NCBI RefSeq assembly: GCF_014640315.1
Contig: NZ_BMGS01000003.1
Coordinates: 186,001 to 250,000 of the forward strand
DNA from: Hymenobacter glacieicola
Lineage (GTDB): Bacteria > Bacteroidota > Bacteroidia > Cytophagales > Hymenobacteraceae
Length of the DNA: 64,000 nt
Direction: 5' to 3'
Below are positions 58,314 to 64,000 of the stretch, piece by piece. Each line of letters opens with the position of its first letter. Within the stretch, counting starts at the first letter, position 1. A program made the translations under genes and the position numbers. The notes under the pieces were generated by a model. The model was not told where the DNA came from, did not search any database, and saw only the letters and a program-made list of their open reading frames with translations.

Positions 58314-60434
58314 TTACCAGACGCGGGCGCGCAGGTTCTGGGCGCGGACCATTTTGGCATCCTCTTTACAGCCAAAGGCCTCGAAGAACTCGGGCATGTT
58401 CATCAAGGGGCCGTTGGTGCGGAACTGGGCCGGGGAGTGCGGGTCCGTCAGGACTTGCTGGCGCAGGTACTCGGGGCGGGCGTTGGTGCGCCAGATTTGG
58501 GCCCAGGCCAGGAAGAAGCGCTGCTCCGGCGTGAAGCCGTCGTATTTGGGCCGGGGGCCGTTGCCGTATTTCTGCTGCAGCTGCTTCTGCAGGGCGCTGT
58601 AGGCCACGCTCAAGCCGCCGAAGTCGGCCAGGTTTTCGCCCATGGTCAGCTTGCCGTTGACGTACACGGAGTCCAGGGGCGAGAAGGCCGAGTACTGCTT
58701 GCCTACCATGTCGGCGCGCTGGGTAAACTTTTCGGCATCTTCCTTGGTCCACCAGTCGCGCAGGTTACCCGACGCGTCCGACTGGCGACCTTGGTCGTCG
58801 AAGCCGTGGGTGATTTCGTGGCCGATTACCGCGCCCATACCGCCGTAATTTACCGCATCGTCGGCCTTGGGGTCAAAGAACGGCGGCTGCATGATGCCCG
58901 CGGGGAAGGTAATGTCGTTCATCGACGAGTTGTAGGAGGCGTTTACCGTGGGCGGGGTGAAGCGCCACTCCGTGCGGTCAATGGGCTTGCCGTACTTGCT
59001 CAAGTTGTCGTTGTAGGCCCACTGGCGGGCGGCCAGCACGTTTTTCAGGTACGACTCGCGCGAAATAGTCAGGGCCGAGTAGTCCTTCCACTTATCGGGG
59101 TAGCCGATTTTTACCGTGAAGGCGTTCAGCTTTTTCAGGGCTTCCTGCTTGGTAGCCTCGCTCATCCAGTCCAGCTGCTGAATATGCTCGGCCATAGAAG
59201 CTTTGATGTTGTTGACCATTTCCATGGCCTTCTGCTTGGTTTCCGGCGTGAAGGTTTTGTCCACGTAGAGCTGACCGAAGGCCTGGCCCAGGGCCTGATC
59301 AGTGGCGCCCAGCATGCGCTTCCAGCGGGGCTGCTGCTGCTTGGCCCCGGTTAGGGTTTGCTGGAAGCGGAAGGCTTCGTCGGCGTAGGCCTTGGGCAGC
59401 GCGGAGCTAACGGAGCTAATCAGCTGCCAGTCGAGGTAGCTTTTGAGGTTGGTCAGGGGCTCCTGCTTCATCAGGGTGCTCACTTCCTGGAAGAAAGCGG
59501 GCTGCCCCACGATGACCTCCTTGGCCGACCCCAGCTTGTTTTGCGCCAGCAGGGTAGGCAGCCCGAGGTTGGGGAACTGCTGGTTAGCCTCGGCCACGGT
59601 CATCTTATTGTAGTTGGCGTAGGGGTCGCGCAGCTCCACGCGGCTCTTGCTGGCCTTGGCCAGGCGGGTTTCAATGGCCAGCACGGCCGCTGCCTTCTTG
59701 GCCGCCGCCGCCTCCGAGTCGCCCATGAGCTTGAACGTGTTGGTCATGTAGGCCACGTAGGCGTTGCGCACAGTTTTGGAGCGGGCGTCGTCCTTGAGGT
59801 AGTAGTCCCGGTCGGGCATGCCCAGGCCGCCCTGGCTCATATTCACGGCGTACACGGTGCTGTTTTTGCGGTCGGGGCTGACGCCGGCCCGGAAGAACGC
59901 GCCCGTGCCCAGAGCCTGGTGGCGGGCCACTACGGCTTGCAGGCTTTTCAGGTCCTTGGCGGCGGCAATGCGGGCCAGCTCCGGTTTTAGGGGCGTGATG
60001 CCGGCGCGCTCAATGGCCGCGGAGTCCATGGCCGAGGCGTAGTAGTCGCCTACTTTTTGCAGGTTGCTGCCCTTGGGCGCGTTGCGGTTGGCCGCGGCTT
60101 CCTCCAGAATCTGCCGGCTTACGGCGTTGTTCTGGTCGGCGAGCTGCTGGAAGCTGCCCCACCGGACCTCACTGGCCGGAATGGCCGTGTTCTTGAGCCA
60201 AGTGCCGCTGGCAAAGTGAAAAAAGTCGTCGCAAGGGGCCACCGAACGGTCGATGTTGGCCACGGCCAGCCCTACGCCCGGCACGCTCGGCGCTTCCGCG
60301 GGGGTAGTGGTTGAGGCTACCGCAGTGGCGGGCGGGGCCGCAGTGGTGGCAGCCGTCTTGGCTGAATTACAGCCGGTTACGGCCAGACCGGCTACCGACA
60401 AAGCCGCCAATGCCAGGGTATGTTGGTTTTTCAT
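58314..60434 (-). CDS. M13 (neprilysin/PepO-type) metallopeptidase lipoprotein, copy 1
   Basis: A 706-residue zinc metallopeptidase. The lipobox VTGC gives Cys22, so it is probably lipidated in the periplasm, facing the envelope. After an Ala/Thr/Pro-rich linker, the catalytic HEITH motif starts at residue 539 in VIGHEITHGFDDQGRQ, with the third ligand and its neighbours in ENLADFGGLSVAYSAL. M13 enzymes cut peptides of up to about 40-50 residues. The protein ends in an ARVW motif shared by the next gene (ARIW), and related AVIW in the third. It is followed by its own terminator. Confidence 0.95.
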   Translation of the reverse strand: MKNQHTLALAALSVAGLAVTGCNSAKTAATTAAPPATAVASTTTPAEAPSVPGVGLAVANIDRSVAPCDDFFHFASGTWLKNTAIPASEVRWGSFQQLADQNNAVSRQILEEAAANRNAPKGSNLQKVGDYYASAMDSAAIERAGITPLKPELARIAAAKDLKSLQAVVARHQALGTGAFFRAGVSPDRKNSTVYAVNMSQGGLGMPDRDYYLKDDARSKTVRNAYVAYMTNTFKLMGDSEAAAAKKAAAVLAIETRLAKASKSRVELRDPYANYNKMTVAEANQQFPNLGLPTLLAQNKLGSAKEVIVGQPAFFQEVSTLMKQEPLTNLKSYLDWQLISSVSSALPKAYADEAFRFQQTLTGAKQQQPRWKRMLGATDQALGQAFGQLYVDKTFTPETKQKAMEMVNNIKASMAEHIQQLDWMSEATKQEALKKLNAFTVKIGYPDKWKDYSALTISRESYLKNVLAARQWAYNDNLSKYGKPIDRTEWRFTPPTVNASYNSSMNDITFPAGIMQPPFFDPKADDAVNYGGMGAVIGHEITHGFDDQGRQSDASGNLRDWWTKEDAEKFTQRADMVGKQYSAFSPLDSVYVNGKLTMGENLADFGGLSVAYSALQKQLQQKYGNGPRPKYDGFTPEQRFFLAWAQIWRTNARPEYLRQQVLTDPHSPAQFRTNGPLMNMPEFFEAFGCKEDAKMVRAQNLRARVW

Positions 60435-60465
60435 AGATGGGAGAAATGCGGGGAACGGAAAACGA

Positions 60466-60497
60466 GAAAAGCGAGCTACCGGAGCAGCTCGCTTTTC
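60466..60497 (-). terminator. Terminator between M13 peptidase genes
   Basis: A perfect 12-bp stem (60466-60477 with 60486-60497, GAAAAGCGAGCT) lies just past the stop of the second M13 gene on the minus strand, followed by a T-rich stretch. It suggests that the two genes are transcribed separately. Confidence 0.75.
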
Positions 60498-60528
60498 AAT
60501 TTACTTATTTACAGCCTATTGCTAGCCA

Positions 60529-62667
60529 CTACCAGATGCGGGCGCGTACGTTCTGGGCGCGCACCATCTTGGCGTCGTCCTTGCAGCCGAAGGCCTGGTA
60601 GAACTCCGGCATGTTCATCAAGGGGCCGTTGGTGCGGTACTGGGCCGGGGAGTGCGGGTCGGTGAGCACCTGCTGGCGCAGGTACTCGGGGCGGGCGTTG
60701 GTGCGCCACACCTGGGCCCAGGCCAGGAAGAAGCGCTGCTCGGGCGTGAGGCCGTCGTACTGGGGCACGTTGCCGTTGGGGTACTGCTTCTTGAGCTGCT
60801 TTTGCAGGGCCGAGTAGGCCAGGGCCGTGCCCCCAAAGTCAGCCAGGTTCTCGCCCATGGTCAGCTTGCCGTTCACGAATACCGAATCCAGGGGTTGGAA
60901 AGCGGAGTACTGCTTGCCTACCAGGTCCGTGCGCTTCGTGAATTCGGCGGCGTCCTCTTTGGTCCACCAGTCGCGCAGGTTGCCTTCGGCGTCGGACTGG
61001 CGGCCCTGGTCATCGAAGCCGTGGGTGATTTCGTGGCCGATGACCGCGCCCATACCGCCGTAGTTTACCGCATCGTCGGCCTTGGGGTCGAAGAAGGGCG
61101 GCTGCATGATGCCGGCCGGAAACACGATTTCGTTCATCGTGGAGTTGTAGTAGGCGTTTACCGTGGGCGGGGTCATGCCCCACTCCGTGCGGTCAATGGG
61201 CTTACCATAGTGGCCGATGTTGTCTTTAAACTCCCACTGGCGGGCGGCCAGCACGTTTTTCAGGTACGACTCGCGCGAAATAGTCAGGGCCGAGTAGTCC
61301 TTCCACTTGTCGGGGTAGCCGATTTTTACCGTGAAGCCGTTGAGCTTCTTTATGGCCTCCTGCTTGGTGGCGGGGCTCATCCACTCCAGGGCCTGGATGT
61401 GCTCGCCCATGGCCTCCTTGATGTTAGCCACCATTTCCATAGCCTTCTGCTTAGTTTCCGGGGTGAAGGCTTTTTCCACGTAAATCTGGCCGAAGGCTTC
61501 GCCCAGGGTAGCGTCGGTGGAGCGCAGCATGCGCTTCCAGCGGGGCTGCTGCTGCTTGGCCCCGCTCATCACCTGCTGGAAGCGGAACGACTCATCCACG
61601 TAGGCCTTGGGCAGGGCCGAGGTGACGGAGTTTACCAAGTGGGCGCGCAGGTAGGTTTTCCAGTCGGCCACGGGCTCCTGCTGGAGGGCGGCGCTGGCTT
61701 CCTTCAGGAATTCGGGCTGGCCCACAATGACCTCCTTGGCCGCGCCTAGGCCCACCTGGGGCAGCATGGTCGTCAGGCCCAGGTTCGGGAACTGCTGGTT
61801 GGCCTCGGCTACCGTCATTTTGTTGTAGTTGGCGTACCGGTCGCGCAGGGCTACGCGGTCCTTGCTGGCTTTGGCGAGCCGGGTTTCCAGGCGCAGCACA
61901 GTAGCCGCGTTTTTGGCCGCAGTAGCCTCCGCGTCGCCGAGCAGCTTAAACAGGTTGGTCAGGTAGGTAGTGTAGGCCGCGCGGATGGTTTTGGAGCGGG
62001 CGTCGTCCTTGAGGTAGTAGTCGCGGTCCGGCAGCGTGAGGCCGCCCTGGCCCAGGTAGAGGGCGTATTCGGTGCTTTTCTTGGAGTCCTGGCGCACGCC
62101 TAAACCAAATACCGAGCGGGTTTGCAGCATCTGCTGGCGCACCAGCTGGCTCTGCAAGCCTTTCAGGTCTTTCACCCCGTTGATGCGCGCCAGCTCCGGC
62201 TGCAAGTACTTCAGACCGGCTTTTTCAATGGCTACGGTGTCCATGGCCGAGGCGTAGAAGTCGCCGACCTTCTGGGCGTTGGTGCCCTTGGCGGCCGACT
62301 TATTTGCCGCGGCCGTTTCCAGGATGTTGCGCAGCACAGCGTTGTTTTGGTCAATCAGCGTGTTCCAGGAACCCCACGACGACTCGGCGGCCGGCACGGG
62401 CGTATTCTTGAGCCAGGTGCCGCTGGCGTACTGGAAGAAGTTGTCGCAGGGCGAGACGGACAGGTCGCGGGCCGAGAGGTCGAGGCCGACGCCGGGCATT
62501 ACGGGGCCTTTGGGAGCTTCCGTGGGGGTAGTGGCAGTGGAGGCCGTAGCCGTGGTGGTTGTGGTGGCCGAGGCAGCGGTGGTAGCGGGGGTGCTGGAAG
62601 CGCAGCCCGTGAGGGCCAGGCCGGCGGCAGTACCCAGCGTAAGCAACAGGTAGCTTTTCGAGGTCAT
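60529..62667 (-). CDS. M13 metallopeptidase lipoprotein, copy 2
   Basis: A 712-residue close paralog of the preceding M13 gene. Lipobox ALTGC gives Cys22, followed by a Thr/Ala-rich linker. The catalytic HEITH motif is at residue 545 with the downstream ENLADFGGTALAYSAL. It shares long identical blocks with copies 1 and 3 (PDKWKDYSALTISRESYLKN, GRQSDAEGNLRDWWTKEDA-like). The tandem copies must be recent duplications that have diverged in the outer regions. Envelope-located peptide cleavage is inferred from the family. Confidence 0.95.
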   Translation of the reverse strand: MTSKSYLLLTLGTAAGLALTGCASSTPATTAASATTTTTATASTATTPTEAPKGPVMPGVGLDLSARDLSVSPCDNFFQYASGTWLKNTPVPAAESSWGSWNTLIDQNNAVLRNILETAAANKSAAKGTNAQKVGDFYASAMDTVAIEKAGLKYLQPELARINGVKDLKGLQSQLVRQQMLQTRSVFGLGVRQDSKKSTEYALYLGQGGLTLPDRDYYLKDDARSKTIRAAYTTYLTNLFKLLGDAEATAAKNAATVLRLETRLAKASKDRVALRDRYANYNKMTVAEANQQFPNLGLTTMLPQVGLGAAKEVIVGQPEFLKEASAALQQEPVADWKTYLRAHLVNSVTSALPKAYVDESFRFQQVMSGAKQQQPRWKRMLRSTDATLGEAFGQIYVEKAFTPETKQKAMEMVANIKEAMGEHIQALEWMSPATKQEAIKKLNGFTVKIGYPDKWKDYSALTISRESYLKNVLAARQWEFKDNIGHYGKPIDRTEWGMTPPTVNAYYNSTMNEIVFPAGIMQPPFFDPKADDAVNYGGMGAVIGHEITHGFDDQGRQSDAEGNLRDWWTKEDAAEFTKRTDLVGKQYSAFQPLDSVFVNGKLTMGENLADFGGTALAYSALQKQLKKQYPNGNVPQYDGLTPEQRFFLAWAQVWRTNARPEYLRQQVLTDPHSPAQYRTNGPLMNMPEFYQAFGCKDDAKMVRAQNVRARIW

Positions 62668-62722
62668 GTGGAAAAGAAAGATGTGGAATGTCGAGTTCTA
62701 AGTTAAGAAAGCCAGAAACTAG

Positions 62723-62890
62723 TTCCCCTCCTTGGCAAGCAGGGGCTAGGAGGGGCGGACCGGAGCGCCCGGACACTGTTTAGCGCTAGTGCGCCTCACC
62801 CCTAGCCCCTCTCCAGGGGGAGAGAGAGGGGCTAGCTCTAGTATCGTTCTTGCTTGAAGCAACTGCCCCGCCTCACCCCAGCGTTTGGGG
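62723..62890. repeat. REP-like GC-rich palindrome cluster
   Basis: Three related units: A (62723-62760, TTCCCCTCCTTGGCAAGCAG onward), B (62793-62836, CCTCACCCCTAGCCCCTCTC onward) and C (62868-62890, CCTCACCCCAGCGTTTGGGG). A and B are in opposite orientation and could pair. The same unit occurs inside the TamA-like gene at 7769-7806. This intergenic site separates the second and third M13 genes. Confidence 0.65.
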
Positions 62891-62936
62891 CGCGGCATAG
62901 CTCAGGCAGCGGAACTGGTTTTTAGCGCTGGTATAG

Positions 62937-64000
62937 TTACCAAATTACTGCCCGCTCAGCATCGGGGCGCACCATTTTCTGGCCGGGCTGGCAGCCAAAG
63001 GCCTGGTAAAAGGCGGGCATGTTCATCAGGGGGCCGATGGTGCGGTACTGGCCGGGCGAGTGGGGGTCGGTGAGGATTTGCTGGCGCAGGGCGGCCGGCC
63101 GGATGTTCTGGCGGCGCAGCTGGGCCCAGCTCAGGAAAAAGCGCTGCTCGGGCGTGAATCCGTCAATCAGCGGGCGGTTGCCCTTGCCGTAGGTTTTGTC
63201 GAGCTGCTTTTGCAGGGCGCCGTACACAATGGTTAGGCCCGCAAAGTCGGCCAGGTTTTCGCCCATCGTAAGCTTGCCATTTACGTGCACCGAGTCCAGG
63301 GGCGAGAAGGCGTCGTACTGGCGGCCGACTACGGCGGCGCGCTTCGTGAACTCCTCGCCGTCGGCCTTGGTCCACCAGTCGCGCAGGTTGCCTTCGGAGT
63401 CGTACTGCCGGCCCTGGTCGTCGAAGCCGTGGGTCATTTCGTGGCCCATCACGCCGCCAATGGCCCCGTAGTTTACCGCGTCGTCGGCTTCCGGGTCGAA
63501 GAAGGGCGGCTGCAGGTAGCCCGCCGGAAACACGATTTCGTTCATGGGCGGGTTGTAGTAGGCATTGATGGTGGGCGGGGTCATGCCCCACTCCGTGCGG
63601 TCAATCGGCCCGCCGAACTTCTTCACGTTCTGCTGGTAGTTCCACTGGCGGGCGGCCAGCACGTTTTTCAGGTAGGATTCGCGCGAAATGGTCAGGGCCG
63701 AGTAGTCCTTCCATTTATCGGGGTAGCCGATTTTCACCCGCAGGGCGTTGAGCTTTTTGAGGGCTTCCTGCTTGGTGGCGTCGCTCATCCAGGTGTTGGT
63801 TTGGATGTGCTCGGCCATGCTTTCCTTGATGTTGGCCACCATTTCCAGGGCCTTGCGCTTGGCCTCCGGCGAAAACGCCTTGTCTACGTACAGCTGGCCG
63901 AACGCCTCGCCCAGGGTAGCATCGGTGGCGGCCTGCATGCGTTTCCAGCGCACCGGCTGCTGCTTGGCCCCGCTCTGCACCTGCTGGAAGCGGAAGGCTT
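62937..64000 (-). CDS. M13 metallopeptidase, copy 3 (truncated by window edge)
   Basis: The C-terminal part of a third M13 paralog, at least 350 residues. The catalytic motif reads HEMTH (Met instead of Ile), encoded at 63429-63443, with the downstream ENLADFAGLTIVYGAL and the closing AVIW. The frame continues open past base 64000 with codons matching the AFRFQQ segment of copies 1 and 2, so the GTG near 63980 is internal and the true start lies beyond the window. It has the same orientation as copies 1 and 2 and forms a three-gene tandem array. Confidence 0.93.
   Translation of the reverse strand, partial: AFRFQQVQSGAKQQPVRWKRMQAATDATLGEAFGQLYVDKAFSPEAKRKALEMVANIKESMAEHIQTNTWMSDATKQEALKKLNALRVKIGYPDKWKDYSALTISRESYLKNVLAARQWNYQQNVKKFGGPIDRTEWGMTPPTINAYYNPPMNEIVFPAGYLQPPFFDPEADDAVNYGAIGGVMGHEMTHGFDDQGRQYDSEGNLRDWWTKADGEEFTKRAAVVGRQYDAFSPLDSVHVNGKLTMGENLADFAGLTIVYGALQKQLDKTYGKGNRPLIDGFTPEQRFFLSWAQLRRQNIRPAALRQQILTDPHSPGQYRTIGPLMNMPAFYQAFGCQPGQKMVRPDAERAVIW

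Overview
The window looks like a chromosomal segment of a Hymenobacter-like member of the Bacteroidota (Cytophagales). The DNA is GC-rich, and most host genes are dense in GCC/CTG/GGC codons. It carries a type IX secretion C-terminal sorting domain, a DUF5686/carboxypeptidase-like protein, a BlaI/M56 operon with TonB-plug-like domains and DUF6624. Several sites match the Bacteroidota promoter pattern TTTG-N20-TAnnTTTG, and ribosome binding sites of the Shine-Dalgarno type are generally absent. No rRNA, CRISPR array, IS transposase or prophage structural gene was seen.

Layout. 1-5.4 kb: two tandem FdhF/YdeP-like molybdopterin oxidoreductases, the first cut by the window edge. 5.4-13.4 kb: a TamB/TamA-like outer-membrane assembly pair on the minus strand. 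13.6-27.2 kb: a small carboxypeptidase-like protein, a CBM20-CBM20-GH77 4-alpha-glucanotransferase, a 1554-residue T9SS adhesin with DUF11 repeats, a GliT-type disulfide reductase, a DUF5686 protein and galactokinase. 27.6-35.1 kb: a small unknown protein, a cyclase-family protein, an alpha/beta hydrolase, an acidic protein, HemW, an Omp85 protein and an HSL-type esterase lipoprotein. 35.3-36.6 kb: initiator tRNA and the rplU-rpmA ribosomal operon. 37.0-42.5 kb: class I ribonucleotide reductase, with nrdB and nrdA separated by a DUF6624 gene. 42.6-44.2 kb: one strikingly AT-rich foreign gene. 44.3-55.4 kb: mostly single genes (lipoprotein, CrtO-like protein, HAD dehalogenase, SnoaL-like protein, aldehyde dehydrogenase, Hsp20, TPM-domain protein, alpha/beta hydrolase). 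55.5-58.0 kb: a BlaI-M56 regulatory pair with a palindromic operator and a nearby stand-alone plug-like protein. 58.3-64 kb: three tandem M13 metallopeptidases, the last cut by the window edge.

The most unusual locus is the 3' end of nrdA (41.7-44.2 kb). The last 118 bases of nrdA occur twice in direct orientation, 656 bases apart. Between the copies lie a terminator and a compact overlapping pair of small genes with intermediate GC. Directly after the second copy comes another terminator and then a 524-residue gene of about 27-30% GC that contains an Rx4H (HEPN-like) motif. This looks like a cargo hotspot in which insertions preserve or regenerate the essential nrdA 3' end. The cargo resembles toxin-antitoxin or phage-defence genes. 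No recombinase is visible, so the mechanism is inference.

Other points to follow up are DnaA boxes upstream of both nrdB and nrdA, a REP-like GC-rich palindrome lying inside the start of the TamA-like gene, several long intergenic inverted repeats, and a modular codon-usage shift inside the T9SS adhesin.
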